DNA from: Roseovarius sp. ZX-A-9
GTDB taxonomy: Bacteria > Pseudomonadota > Alphaproteobacteria > Rhodobacterales > Rhodobacteraceae
Assembly (NCBI RefSeq): GCF_028369135.1
Contig: NZ_JAPWHW010000012.1
Location: 62,001-126,000 of the forward strand
Length of the DNA: 64,000 nucleotides
Direction of reading: 5' to 3'
A program made the translations under genes and the position numbers. Of this stretch, positions 27,913 through 37,400 are shown in pieces (the first letter of the stretch is position 1; each line of letters starts with the position of its first letter). The notes under the pieces are model-generated. The model was not told where the DNA came from. It worked only from the letters and a program-made list of their open reading frames with translations, and ran no database searches.

Positions 27913-28143
27913 ATGCAGAATATGACCCGTATCACGGATGCCGATTTTTGGCTCGACCAGATGTTCGCAGCGCGCGCTGCGCAATCGGGTGGCGTGCTGC
28001 GCAGATCGCGCGCATGGATTGAACGGGAAGTCGGCTATGGCCGGGTTGAGCTGGAAGTGCGACGGCGCGGCTTTCACATGATCGAAGCCGCAGATCGGCT
28101 CATCGTGATCTGTCACAATGAACTGATCCGCATTCTATTCTAA
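27913..28143 (+). CDS. Small conserved Rhodobacterales protein (often labelled PRA isomerase)
   Basis: A 76-residue basic protein starting MQNMTRITDADFWLDQMFAARAA. I recall relatives annotated as N-(5'-phosphoribosyl)anthranilate isomerase, but the real enzyme is a TIM barrel of about 200 residues, so that name cannot be right. No catalytic motif is visible. It follows rutR by 35 bases. The function is unknown. Confidence 0.75.
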   Translation: MQNMTRITDADFWLDQMFAARAAQSGGVLRRSRAWIEREVGYGRVELEVRRRGFHMIEAADRLIVICHNELIRILF

Positions 28144-28189
28144 GAAAATTCGTGAATTTTCTTTGCTCAAGATTTTTCGCGAAAAGTCT
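28142..28189. repeat. Repeat C, double palindrome (copy 1)
   Basis: Two AT-rich palindromes in tandem: AAGAAAATTCGTGAATTTTC with its TT end (28142-28163) and AAGATTTTTCGCGAAAAGTC (28169-28188). The element lies between the convergent small-protein gene and preA and overlaps the small-protein stop codon. The same pair in opposite order is at 53698-53746. Confidence 0.8.
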
Positions 28190-28195
28190 CAGGTG

Positions 28196-29500
28196 CTACT
28201 CGGCGGCGCAACTGCCGGGGTTGTTCGGGTGCGTGGTCCAGTTGGCATAGTCTTTCTCCACCACTTTCCCGGTGCGCGGATCGGTGGTGCCGGGGGCCAT
28301 CTGCTGCATCGTGATGCACCCTTCAACGGGGCAGACATTGACGCAGAGGTTGCAGGCCACGCATTCTTCGTCGATCACTTCGAAAACACGGTTTTCCGAC
28401 ATAGAGATCGCTTGGTGTGAGGTGTCCTCGCAGGCCGCATAGCACCGCCCGCAATTGATGCATGCATCCTGGTCGATCACTGCCTTGGCAATGTAATTGA
28501 GATTCAGATCCTGCCAGTTGACCACGTTGGGCACCGCGCGCCCCACGATCTCGGACGTGCTTTGCATGCCTTTCTCATCCATCCACTGGCTGAGGCCCGA
28601 AATCATCTCTTGCACGATCTTGAACCCGTAGGTCATCGCAGCGGTGCAGACCTGTACGTTGCCCGCCCCCAGCGTCATGAATTCCGCCGCGTCGCGCCAG
28701 GTAGTGACCCCGCCGATGCCGCTGATCGGCAAGCCGCGTGTTGCCGGATCGCGGGCAATCTCGGCCACCATGTTCAGCGCGATGGGTTTGACCGCCGGGC
28801 CGCAATAGCCGCCATGCGCGCCCTGACCGTCAATCGTCGGTTCGGGCGAGAACAGATCAAGATCCACGGAGGTGATCGAGTTGATCGTGTTGATCAGCGA
28901 AACCGCATCCGCGCCGCCTTCCTTGGCGGCCTGCGCCGGCTTGCGGATATCGGTGATGTTGGGTGTCAGCTTGACGATCACGGGCAGGTCGCTGTGTTTC
29001 TTGCACCAATGCGCGACCTGGCCGACATATTCGGGCACCTGGCCCACGGCGCTGCCCATGCCGCGTTCGCTCATCCCGTGCGGGCAGCCGAAGTTCAACT
29101 CAACCCCGTCGCAGCCGGTATCCTCGACCCGGTGCAGGATCTCTTTCCAGGCATCTTCGTTCACCGGCACCATGAGCGACGCGATGATCGCGCGGTCGGG
29201 ATAGTCGCGTTTGACGCGCTTCATTTCTTCCAGGTTCACTTCCAGCGGCCGGTCGGTGATCAGCTCGATATTGTTGAGCCCCAGCAGCCGCCGGTCCGCG
29301 CCCCAGATCGCGCCGTAGCGCGGCCCGTTCACGTTGACGACCGGCGGGCCGGCCTCGCCAAGCGTTTTCCACACCACGCCGCCCCAGCCTGCTTCGAACG
29401 CCCGGCGTACGTTGTATTCCTTGTCCGTTGGCGGCGCGGAAGCCAGCCAGAACGGGTTTGGAGATTTGATTCCGATGAAGGTACTGGTCAGATCGGCCAT
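28196..29500 (-). CDS. preA: NAD-dependent dihydropyrimidine dehydrogenase subunit PreA
   Basis: FMN- and 4Fe-4S-containing subunit that reduces uracil or thymine to the dihydropyrimidine. The 434-residue protein has an N-terminal dihydroorotate-dehydrogenase-like barrel (LNFGCPHGMSERGMGS) and a C-terminal ferredoxin domain with two clusters (CINCGRCYAAC and CVACNLCVNVCP). The start MADLTSTFIG was preferred over a 45-codon extension that overlaps preT. It is 35 bases downstream of preT, its partner. Confidence 0.96.
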   Translation of the reverse strand: MADLTSTFIGIKSPNPFWLASAPPTDKEYNVRRAFEAGWGGVVWKTLGEAGPPVVNVNGPRYGAIWGADRRLLGLNNIELITDRPLEVNLEEMKRVKRDYPDRAIIASLMVPVNEDAWKEILHRVEDTGCDGVELNFGCPHGMSERGMGSAVGQVPEYVGQVAHWCKKHSDLPVIVKLTPNITDIRKPAQAAKEGGADAVSLINTINSITSVDLDLFSPEPTIDGQGAHGGYCGPAVKPIALNMVAEIARDPATRGLPISGIGGVTTWRDAAEFMTLGAGNVQVCTAAMTYGFKIVQEMISGLSQWMDEKGMQSTSEIVGRAVPNVVNWQDLNLNYIAKAVIDQDACINCGRCYAACEDTSHQAISMSENRVFEVIDEECVACNLCVNVCPVEGCITMQQMAPGTTDPRTGKVVEKDYANWTTHPNNPGSCAAE

Positions 29501-29527
29501 TGTCTTGCTCCCTTGCGTACTGCGTAG

Positions 29528-29545
29528 GGCGGGCTTCAGCCCGCC
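29528..29545. repeat. REP-like GC hairpin at the preT stop
   Basis: GGCGGGC-TTCA-GCCCGCC forms a perfect 7-bp stem that spans the preT stop codon and the preT-preA gap. It has the look of a common REP-type hairpin and could modulate preA expression or mRNA decay. Confidence 0.55.
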
Positions 29546-30867
29546 GCTTCCGTCAGGCTGGCATGAATATCCATTGCCGCGTCGCGCCCCTCGGCAACGG
29601 CCGTGACTGTCAGGTCCTCGCCGCCCGTGGCGCAATCGCCGCCTGCCCAGACGCCCGCCACGCTGGTGCGGCCCGCCTCGTTCACGGCGATCTTGCCTCC
29701 CTCTAGGGCCGGCAGGTCGGTGCCCTGCAATGTTTGACCGATGGCCTTGAACACCTGATCGGCCGCCAGGCGGAAGGTCTGGCCAGTGGGGGACAGGTCG
29801 TCATCGGTGTATTCGAACTCGATCTCGCGCACCGCGCCATTGCCGATCACCGCGCGCGGGCTGGCATTGGTGATGATTCGCACACCCTTGGAGGCGGCCA
29901 GGTCCTGCTCGAACGCGCTGGCGTTCATCCGTTCGCGGCCCCGCCGGTAAACCAGACTGACATTGAGCGCGCCCAGAAGCTTGGCCTGCACGGCGGCATC
30001 CACCGCGGTCATGCCACCGCCGATCACCACCACATCGCGGCCCACGGGGACGTTTGCCACGTCGCTGGCCTGCCGCAGGTCAGAGATGAAATCGACCGCA
30101 TCTTGCAGGCCGCCCTTGTCCTCGCCCTCCAGCCCCAGCGCGTTCACACCGCCCAGACCGATCCCGAGAAACACCGCGTCATGGCTTTCGCGCAGGGCAT
30201 CGAGTGTGAGATCGCGGCCCAGTGCCTTGCCGGTCTCGACGGTGATGCCACCAATCTGCAAGAGCCAGTCCACTTCGCGCGCGGCGAAACCATCGACCGT
30301 CTTGTAGGTCGCGATGCCGTATTCGTTCAGCCCGCCCGGCTTGGGGCGCGCATCGTATAGCGTGATGTCATGGCCATGCATCGCCAGGCGGTGTGCACAG
30401 GACAGGCCCGCAGGGCCCGCGCCAACCACGGCCACGGATTTACCGGTGGCGGCTGCGCGGGTGAACGGGTGCACGCCCTCTTCCATCAGCGTGTCGGTGG
30501 CGTAGCGTTGCAACTGACCGATCAGGACCGGTTTGCCTTCGGCCACCTCGCGCACGCAGACCTCTTCGCAGAGTGTCTCGGTGGGGCAGACCCGGGCGCA
30601 CATGCCGCCCATGATGTTCTGGCTGAAGATGGTCCGGGCTGCCGCCTCTGGCGTGCCGGTGGCGATCTGGCGGATGAACAGCGGAATGTCGATATCGGTG
30701 GGGCATGCCGTGATGCAGGGTGCGTCATGGCAGAAATAGCACCGATCGGCGGCCACCAGCGCTTCGTGATCGTCGAGCCGCGGATGCAGATCCGAGAAGT
30801 TTTCGGCGTAGTCCTCGGGCGTCAGACGCCCCGAAACGATTCCGGGGGTAAGGGCGTTATCTGTCAC
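29536..30867 (-). CDS. preT: NAD-dependent dihydropyrimidine dehydrogenase subunit PreT
   Basis: FAD/NAD(H) subunit that passes electrons to PreA; related to the GltD small subunit. The 443-residue protein has an N-terminal Fe-S domain (CYFCHDAPCITACP and CARVCPTETLCEEVC), the FAD fold VGAGPAGLSCA and the NAD fold VIGGGMTAVDAA, and ends with AGGDCATGGEDLTVTA. The GTG start follows AGAGGATC. A RutR-type operator overlaps its putative -35 element. Confidence 0.96.
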   Translation of the reverse strand: MTDNALTPGIVSGRLTPEDYAENFSDLHPRLDDHEALVAADRCYFCHDAPCITACPTDIDIPLFIRQIATGTPEAAARTIFSQNIMGGMCARVCPTETLCEEVCVREVAEGKPVLIGQLQRYATDTLMEEGVHPFTRAAATGKSVAVVGAGPAGLSCAHRLAMHGHDITLYDARPKPGGLNEYGIATYKTVDGFAAREVDWLLQIGGITVETGKALGRDLTLDALRESHDAVFLGIGLGGVNALGLEGEDKGGLQDAVDFISDLRQASDVANVPVGRDVVVIGGGMTAVDAAVQAKLLGALNVSLVYRRGRERMNASAFEQDLAASKGVRIITNASPRAVIGNGAVREIEFEYTDDDLSPTGQTFRLAADQVFKAIGQTLQGTDLPALEGGKIAVNEAGRTSVAGVWAGGDCATGGEDLTVTAVAEGRDAAMDIHASLTEAAG

Positions 30868-30903
30868 GGGAGTGATCCTCTGGCTACTGGATAATGTCGA
30901 ATC

Positions 30904-30940
30904 AGTATCTCACAGAAAAATATTTTATCAATTGGTAAAA
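30904..30940 (-). promoter_or_regulatory. RutR-type operator and promoter of preTA
   Basis: The palindrome TTTTACCAATTGATAAAA (minus strand, 30923-30940; one mismatch) shares its core with the perfect site at 27086. A -35 hexamer TTGATA (30926-30931) lies inside it, followed at 16 bases by GATACT (30904-30909), 36 bases before the preT GTG. Repression by blocking the -35 is the simple reading. Confidence 0.68.
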
Positions 30941-31118
30941 TTTTGAGAGGCCAAAATCCTTGCCTCGCATTGGCGAGTTTACGCAACGAAAACGAGTGCG
31001 CTCACGGATATTTCGCACAGGCTGTGGTTGCGCTCGCGAGCCGGGATGTCTAATCGACGGGTGAGCCGCCATGGCCAAGCTATTGTTGCTTTTATATTTT
31101 TCTTCCTGGAGTTCCCCT

Positions 31119-31616
31119 ATGTCCCGATTCCCCATCGTTGCCGCTTTGATGGCGGCAGCGCTCACCACCAGTGCCTGCTCCACCGTTACCCGTGGCAATT
31201 CAGAAGACGTCGTCTTCACCTCGGAGCCCAACGGCGCGCATATGACGACATCCATGGGGGTGGGCTGCACCACTCCTTGTACTATCGACATCAAGCGCAA
31301 GAAGGCCTTTACGGCCGTGTTCCAGCATGGGCGTGAGACGCGCACGATCAATGTCGCAAGCAAGCTCGGTGGTGCGGGCGTAGCGACAGGGGCGGCCAAT
31401 GTTATCGCTGGCGGGATCATTGGTGTTGCCGTTGACGCCTCGACCGGGGCGACGTTGGATCACCTGCCGAATCCTGTGCATGCTGATTTCACTCAGCCAA
31501 AGTCACAGGCACAGGCCATTGCCGAGGCACATGCCAAGGCGGTTGTCCAAGCCAAGGCCAAGGCGACTGTGGAAGCAAAAAAGGCGACAAATCCGGGCCA
31601 ACACCCCACAAGTTAA
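31119..31616 (+). CDS. Lipoprotein with PEGA-like domain and Ala/Lys-rich tail
   Basis: The 165-residue protein has a lipoprotein signal (MSRFPIVAALMAAALTTSAC, cleavage before the cysteine), then a small beta-rich region (FTSEPNGAHMTTS...CTTPCTIDIKRKKAF) like PEGA domains, a Gly/Ala-rich hydrophobic segment that could insert into a membrane, and a tail of AKAxx repeats. Probably an outer-membrane or periplasmic anchor protein of unknown role. GGAG precedes the ATG. Confidence 0.78.
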   Translation: MSRFPIVAALMAAALTTSACSTVTRGNSEDVVFTSEPNGAHMTTSMGVGCTTPCTIDIKRKKAFTAVFQHGRETRTINVASKLGGAGVATGAANVIAGGIIGVAVDASTGATLDHLPNPVHADFTQPKSQAQAIAEAHAKAVVQAKAKATVEAKKATNPGQHPTS

Positions 31617-31626
31617 GCGCTCTCCG

Positions 31627-31655
31627 CATCACCTGCCGCACTTCGGCAGGTGATG
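31627..31655. terminator. Hairpin between convergent lipoprotein and FadR-type genes
   Basis: Perfect 12-bp stem CATCACCTGCCG / CGGCAGGTGATG with a five-base loop (CACTT), 10 bases after the lipoprotein stop and 18 before the regulator stop. It probably terminates both; T-runs are absent. Confidence 0.72.
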
Positions 31656-31673
31656 TCCCGACCGCCAGAGAGT

Positions 31674-32441
31674 TCAGCGCTGCTTTTCGTGCTCAAACCG
31701 CTGTTGCGCGACAGCCTCATTGGCGGCGGCCTTGTTGTGATCGGCAAGGGCGGCTTCGACGAAGCCCAGATGTGCCTCGACCGCAGCGCGGGCCGCGGCA
31801 GGATCGCGGGCCTGAAGTGCGGCGTTGATCGCGCGGTGCTGGTCCAGCAGCATGGCGCGGGTGCTGTGCTGGCGGAACATGATCTGACGGTTGTAGAAAA
31901 CTCCCTCGCGCAGCAACTGGAACATCGAGCGCATCATGTGCAGCATGATCACGTTGTGGCTCGCCTCGATGATCGACAGGTGAAATTCGGCATCCAGCCG
32001 CGCCTCGTCCTGCGCATCAGGCCGCAGATGGGCGCGCTCCATCTTGTCCATCAGGGTCTGGATGATCTTCAGATCAGTGTCCGAGGCGCGCCGCGCCGCG
32101 CGCTCGGCGGCCAGCCCCTCCAGATCGCGGCGAAAGGCGATGTAGTCGAATACCGCCTCGTCATGCTCGGCAAAAAGACGGATCAAGGCATCCGAGAAAG
32201 CATTTCCCAGAACATCCGCGACGAATATGCCCGCACCGGCGCGGGTGGTCAGCAACCCTTTGGCCGACAGGGCCGCCACCGCCCCGCGCAACGAGGGGCG
32301 CGACACCCCCAGACGTTCGGCCAGTTCGCGTTCGGGCGGCAGACGTTCGCCGGGGCGCAGGATGCCGCGCAGGATCAGTTGTTCGATCTGCCGGGTCACG
32401 GCAGTCGACAGTTTTTCCGGGATTACGGGTCGAAAGGGCAT
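31674..32441 (-). CDS. FadR-subfamily GntR transcriptional regulator
   Basis: The 255-residue regulator has an N-terminal winged helix (ERELAERLGVSRPSLRGAVAALSAKGLL) and a C-terminal FCD ligand domain with the metal-binding histidines typical of the subfamily (DAEFHLSIIEASHN and LDQHRAINAAL). Ligands of this group are often organic acids such as lactate, glycolate or pyruvate. No divergent metabolic gene sits next to it, so its targets cannot be inferred. Confidence 0.88.
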   Translation of the reverse strand: MPFRPVIPEKLSTAVTRQIEQLILRGILRPGERLPPERELAERLGVSRPSLRGAVAALSAKGLLTTRAGAGIFVADVLGNAFSDALIRLFAEHDEAVFDYIAFRRDLEGLAAERAARRASDTDLKIIQTLMDKMERAHLRPDAQDEARLDAEFHLSIIEASHNVIMLHMMRSMFQLLREGVFYNRQIMFRQHSTRAMLLDQHRAINAALQARDPAAARAAVEAHLGFVEAALADHNKAAANEAVAQQRFEHEKQR

Positions 32442-32519
32442 CAGGGCGCTCGCGTGAATTGGTCAGATCATATGACCGGATTGCATGACGGGCAAGCGCG
32501 CTGCGTCCCGTGCAAGGGC

Positions 32520-32882
32520 TCAGCCGCTGGTCCAGCGATCCCCTTGATAGGGCAGAAAGGCCTCGACCGCCGCCGTGGCGATCACCAGCGTTTCGCCGGT
32601 CTCGGGGTTGGTGACGTTCTGCCCGCCCTTGACCGCGCGCACCGTGGCGCGCTCGCGCGGCAGACCTTCGGCCAGTGCATCGGTATCAAGCTTGGCCGGA
32701 TCCTGAACCCCGACCGTCACCGCGACCCGCATCTGGCCCGGCTCCAGCCCGGTGCTGCCAAAGATCGGCAGGGTGGAATGGCGGATCGCATCCTCGATCG
32801 CGCGGCGGGCGGCCTTTTGGTAATCCATGCCGTGCAGATCGTTGCCCATGCCCATTTCGATGATGAAACGCTGGTCGGTCAT
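32520..32882 (-). CDS. Lin0512-family protein (second of a tandem pair)
   Basis: The 120-residue protein starts MTDQRFIIEMGMGNDLHGMDYQKAARRAIEDAI and belongs to the Lin0512 family of unknown function. It has a paired paralogue directly upstream with a four-base overlap. Position downstream of cobO suggests a link with cobalamin or cobalt handling. No catalytic signature is evident. Confidence 0.85.
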   Translation of the reverse strand: MTDQRFIIEMGMGNDLHGMDYQKAARRAIEDAIRHSTLPIFGSTGLEPGQMRVAVTVGVQDPAKLDTDALAEGLPRERATVRAVKGGQNVTNPETGETLVIATAAVEAFLPYQGDRWTSG

Positions 32883-33226
32883 GGGCGGCGCTCCATGTCA
32901 AAGCTGACGGAAATGGCGGCATTGGCGATCACCGTGGGCGCGCCGTCCGGGCGCGGGATGTCGAGCCCGCCAAAGCCGCAGGTGATGCTGATCTGGCCGT
33001 AGGGAAACACATCGGCCAGCGCGGCGGTATCGACGCGCTCGGGCTGCTGAACGGCGATTTCGACATCGATCAGCATCGCCTCCTTGGGCTGGCCGAAAAG
33101 CTCTGCCATGTTGATCGAATTGTGCCACAGCGCGTCTTGAAGGGCGCGCCGCGCGGCTTGGGTATAGTCCTGTCGCCGTAGCGAGGTGCCCATGCCGAAT
33201 TCAGTCAAAACGCGGTGTCTTGGCAT
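32879..33226 (-). CDS. Lin0512-family protein (first of a tandem pair)
   Basis: The 115-residue paralogue of the next gene, starting MPRHRVLTEFGMGTSLRRQDYTQAARRALQDALWHNS. Both share the FGMG/EMGMG opening and the ARRAxxDAxxH helix, with a central ...VEIAVQQPERVDTAAL versus ...VTVGVQDPAKLDTDAL segment. Two similar chains coded with overlap suggest a heteromeric complex. cobO is upstream in the same direction. Confidence 0.85.
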   Translation of the reverse strand: MPRHRVLTEFGMGTSLRRQDYTQAARRALQDALWHNSINMAELFGQPKEAMLIDVEIAVQQPERVDTAALADVFPYGQISITCGFGGLDIPRPDGAPTVIANAAISVSFDMERRP

Positions 33227-33245
33227 TTGATTGGTCCTAAAGCTT

Positions 33246-33285
33246 GGGGCTCTGCCCCCGACGTTGTTGTCTCGGCCAGAAGATG
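33246..33285. repeat. Repeat B (copy 2, inverted)
   Basis: Read on the minus strand: CATCTTCTGGCCG, a 22-base spacer, then the hairpin GGGGC-AGA-GCCCC. It fills the gap between cobO and the Lin0512 pair and matches copy 1 (25734) and copy 3 (52955) in the CATCTTCTGGCCG part. Confidence 0.65.
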
Positions 33286-33298
33286 CGCGGGCCGGGGC

Positions 33299-33907
33299 TC
33301 AGAACTCCACCCCGATCTGGGCCTTGATGCCGGATCGGAACGGGTGCTTGATCAGCTCCATCTCGGTGACCAGATCTGCGATCTCGATCAACTCCTCCTT
33401 GGCATTGCGCCCGGTGAGGACGACATGATTCATCTCGGGTTTTTCCGTGCTGAGGAATGTCACCACGTCATTGATGTCGATGTAGTCGTAGCGCAGCGCA
33501 ATGTTGATCTCGTCCAGCAGCACCATGGTATTGGCCGGGTCGCGGATCAGTTCCTTGGCCTTGTCCCACGCGGCCTGCGCCATCTCGGTGTCACGGGTCT
33601 TGTCCTGTGTCTCCCAGGTGAAACCTTCGCCCATGGTGTGAAAGGCGCAGATATCCGAGAACTTGGACAGGATCATGTCCCGTTCGCCGGTGCTCATTCC
33701 GCCCTTGATGAACTGCACCACGGCGCATTGCATGTCATGGGCGATGCAGCGGAAAATCATCCCGAACGCGGCCGAGGATTTGCCCTTGCCCTTGCCGGTA
33801 TGCACGATGATCAAGCCCTTCTTGTCGGTCTTGGTCGCCATGATCTTGTCGCGTGCGGCCTTCTTCTTGGCCATTTTTATTGCGTGGCGGTCGGCATCTT
33901 CGCTCAT
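33299..33907 (-). CDS. cobO: Cob(I)yrinic acid a,c-diamide adenosyltransferase CobO
   Basis: Transfers the adenosyl group of ATP to the cobalt of the corrinoid. The 202-residue CobA/CobO-type enzyme has the P-loop variant HTGKGKGKSSAAFG, QFIKGGMSTGERD and LDEINIALRYDYI. A 26-codon upstream extension was dropped in favour of MSEDADRHAIK. It lies in the cobN-cobW neighbourhood on the same strand. Confidence 0.96.
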   Translation of the reverse strand: MSEDADRHAIKMAKKKAARDKIMATKTDKKGLIIVHTGKGKGKSSAAFGMIFRCIAHDMQCAVVQFIKGGMSTGERDMILSKFSDICAFHTMGEGFTWETQDKTRDTEMAQAAWDKAKELIRDPANTMVLLDEINIALRYDYIDINDVVTFLSTEKPEMNHVVLTGRNAKEELIEIADLVTEMELIKHPFRSGIKAQIGVEF

Positions 33908-34016
33908 GTCTGGCACCCCTTGATTGTTCGGCGCGAGCATAGGGCGCGCGGCGGGCAAGGTGCAAGCGGTGGAGGGCGCAACCATTTGTTAACCAAGGCC
34001 GGGCGATGGTGCGTGG

Positions 34017-34409
34017 ATGATCAGGTTTGGCCCCTTGGCGTTGGCAATGTTGCTGGCGGCGTGCGACACGCCCGCGCTCGAATTTCACGGAGTTCCCCCG
34101 GTGCGCGTGAAGGTCGGGCAAAGCCTCTTTGACGTGCGCATGACCGAAAGCCGCGCCGAGGCGATCCGGGTCAATTCCGAATGGGCGCCGCGACTGGCCG
34201 CCACAGCGCCGCGTGGCGTGGCTGCGATCGAGGCCGCGTCGGGCTGCAAGGTGCGCAGGTTGCGCGGCGATCAGGTGATAATGACCGCCGATCTTGATTG
34301 TGGTGGCACGCTTCGGCCGTTGCCGGAGCCCGCGCCGCAATATCTTGATTGCGGGCTGCTCGATCTGGAGGATGCCCATGCTGATCTGATTTGCGTGCCG
34401 GTCTACTGA
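34017..34409 (+). CDS. Small putative lipoprotein
   Basis: The 130-residue protein begins MIRFGPLALAMLLAACDTP, a lipoprotein signal with cleavage before the cysteine. The mature part has three further cysteines (SGCK, DCGGT, DCGLL) plus one in ICVPVY, which could form disulfides in the periplasm. It is coded opposite to the cobalamin genes around it. Function unknown; the ribosome-binding site is weak. Confidence 0.68.
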   Translation: MIRFGPLALAMLLAACDTPALEFHGVPPVRVKVGQSLFDVRMTESRAEAIRVNSEWAPRLAATAPRGVAAIEAASGCKVRRLRGDQVIMTADLDCGGTLRPLPEPAPQYLDCGLLDLEDAHADLICVPVY

Positions 34410-34428
34410 GACAGGCCGCGCCCGGGCA

Positions 34429-37400
34429 TCAGGGCGCAGGGGCCCCCGTGCGCAGGGCGTCGATCCGGGCGCGCGCCGAATTGGAGCGTGGTGCCCACAG
34501 CCCCCGGTCAATTGCCTCTTGCAGCCTCTCAGCGATCTCGCGCAGGGCAGGGGGGTTATGCTGTTCGATGAAGGTACGCGTGTCCGGGTCTTCCAGAAAC
34601 GCGGCTTCGACCAGATCGAAATGGTGGCCCTTGACCGCCCCCGTGGTCGCCGCGAAGGCAAACATGTAATCGACCGTCGCGGCGATCTCGAACGCACCCT
34701 TGTAGCCGTGGCGCTTGACGCCTTCGATCCATTTGGGATTGACCACGCGGGACCGTATGACGCGGCCGATCTCGTCTTCCAGCGTGCGGATCAGCGGGCG
34801 TTCGGGGCGGGAATGGTCGTTGTGATAGATCGGGCGGTCGCGGCCCTGAAGCGTGCTGACCGCGGCCGCGGCCCCCCCTTCGAACTGGTAGTAGTCGTCG
34901 CTGTCCAGAAGGTCGTGTTCGCGGTTGTCCTGATTCTGCACGATGGCGTCCGCCTGGCTGAGCCGCGCCTCGAATCCCGCACGATCGGCGGCCCCCTCGC
35001 TGCCTGCGCCGTAGGCGTAGCTGCCCCAGGTAAGGTAGGCGTCCGCCAGATCGGATTTTTCCGCCCAGAGCCGTTCGTCGATCATCGCCTGCAGGCCCGC
35101 CCCGTAAGCGCCGGGCTTGGAGCCGTAGACGCGGGTCCGTGTCTCGCCGTTTTGCGCGCGCGCCGCGGCAGGGTTCAGGTCTGCGGGTTCATCCAGTGCC
35201 TGCACCGCACGGGCGGCGCTGTCCACCAGCGCGATGAGTTGCGGAAAGGCGTCGCGGAAAAACCCCGAGATGCGCAGGGTGACATCGACCCGCGGGCGGC
35301 CCAGAACCCCTTGGGGGAGGATGTCGAACCCGGTCACGCGGCGGTTGGCGGCGTCCCATGTGGGCTTGACCCCCATCAGAGCCAGCGCCTGTGCGATATC
35401 ATCGCCACCGGTGCGCATGTTGGCGGTGCCCCAGGCGGTGATCAGCAGGCTGCGCGGCCAGTCGCCATGGGTTTGCAGGTGTTTCTCGATCAGCAGGTTG
35501 GCCGATTTCCACCCCAGCGCCCAGGCAGTGGGGGTGGGCACGGCGCGGCTGTCAACCGAGTAGAAATTGCGCCCGGTGGGAAGGGTGTCCAGACGTCCGC
35601 GTGTGGGGGCGCCGGATGGCGCCGGGGCGACGAACTGCCCGGCAAGGGCGGTGAGAAGGCCCGCTCCTTCGTCCGGCCCGCAGGCGGCGAGGGTGGGGCG
35701 GATGCGCGTTTCGATCTCGTGCAGGACGGCGGTCGCTTGCGGGCTAGGGCCCGCGTCGCCCCACCCGCCGTCCCGCAATAGCTGTTGCGCCAGCAGCTCC
35801 AGCCGTTCCACCGTGTCACCGTTGCTGCGCCAGGGATCGGTTGAAAGCGCTTGCAGGGCTTTTGGTTTCTCGGTTGCAGGGGCGGCCATGTCGCAATCCA
35901 GCGGATCGAAGTCGAGCCCCGCATCCGCCGCCAGCGCCCGGATCAGCGAGGCATCGCCACCCTTGGCCTGCCCGCGCGGCACCCGTGCCAGCGCGATGGC
36001 GAGGTCGATCTCTTGCTGCCCGGTCGGGGATTGGCCAAAGATATGCAGCCCGTCGCGGATCTGTGCCTCTTTCAATTCGCACAGATACGCGTCGAGCTTA
36101 GCCAGATCGCCATCTTCGTCAGCGCCGGTAAAGCCCACGTCCTTGTCCAGGCCGGTGGCCGCACTCAGCGACAGGATCTCGCGCCGCAGATGTGCGATGC
36201 GCCGCGGATCGACGCCTGCCGCCTCGTAATATTCATCCACCAGCGCTTCGAGGTCGCGCAGCGGGCCGTAGGTTTCAGCACGGGTCAGCGGCGGGGTCAG
36301 GTGATCGACGATCACCGCCTGCGCGCGCCGCTTGGCCTGAGTGCCTTCGCCGGGGTCGTTGACGATGAAGGGATAGACATGCGGCATCGGCCCCAGCACC
36401 GCTTCGGGCCAGCATTCCGCGCTCAGCGCCAGCGCCTTGCCCGGCAGCCATTCCAGATTGCCGTGCTTGCCCATATGCACGATGGCCTGCGCGCCGTAGG
36501 CGTGCCGCAGCCAGAAATAGAACGCCAGGTAGTGATGTGGCGGCACAAGGTCGGGCGAATGATAGGTATCGGTCGGGTCGATGTTGTAGCCGCGCGCAGG
36601 CTGGAGGCCGACAACGGCGTTGCCGTAGCGCAGGATCGACAGCTTGAACCCCGCTGTGGCGGTTGCCGTGGCGTTCTGAGCCACGAAGAAAGGATCGTCT
36701 TCGGGCGCGCCCCAGCGGTCGGTGATCTGCTGCTTGAGCGCCCATGGGAGCGCGTCGTAATGGCTGCGGTAGATATCGAGCGGCAGGGTCTCGCCGCCCT
36801 CTCTGTCCGCGCGGTCGGTCAGCCAGTTGGTCGGCCCGGCCATGATCGCCTGCATCAGCACGTCACTGTCTTCGGGCGCGTCTTCGATCCGGTAGCCCGC
36901 CTGCTGCAACAGGCCGAGCACATGAACTGTCGCCGCAGGTGTATCAAGGCCGACACCGTTGGCCAGCCGCCCGTCCTTGTTGGGATAGTTGGCAAGCACC
37001 AGCGCGACCTTGCGCTCTGGCGCGGGCGTGGTGCGTAGCCGCGCCCAGTTCGCGGCGAGCTGCGCGACGAAGGCGATGCGGTCGCCTTGCGCGCGATAGG
37101 CGGCGATGGGGCATTCGGTGGCCTCGTCAAAGAAGGCTTCGCCCTTGAAGCTGACCGCGCGGCTCAGGATGCGGCCATCGACCTCGGGCAGGGCCACGTT
37201 CATCGCGATATCGCGCCCCGACAGGCCGTTCAGGCCGGTGGCCCACGCCTCTTCTGATGAGCCGGCCAGCACGACCTGAAACACCGGTGCGGCATTTGCC
37301 GCCGCCATCGTCAGCGGGTTGCGCGGGCTGTCATCTCCGTCATGCGGTGAGCCGACGGCGAAGGCGGTGCAGTTCAGGATCACCGCAGGTGGTGCTTCGG

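Noticed and set aside
31650..33002. 450-codon plus-strand frame opposite the FadR-type regulator and Lin0512 genes
   Set aside because: Antisense to three genes with clear family identity; composition is His/Arg/Gly-rich as expected for a shadow frame.
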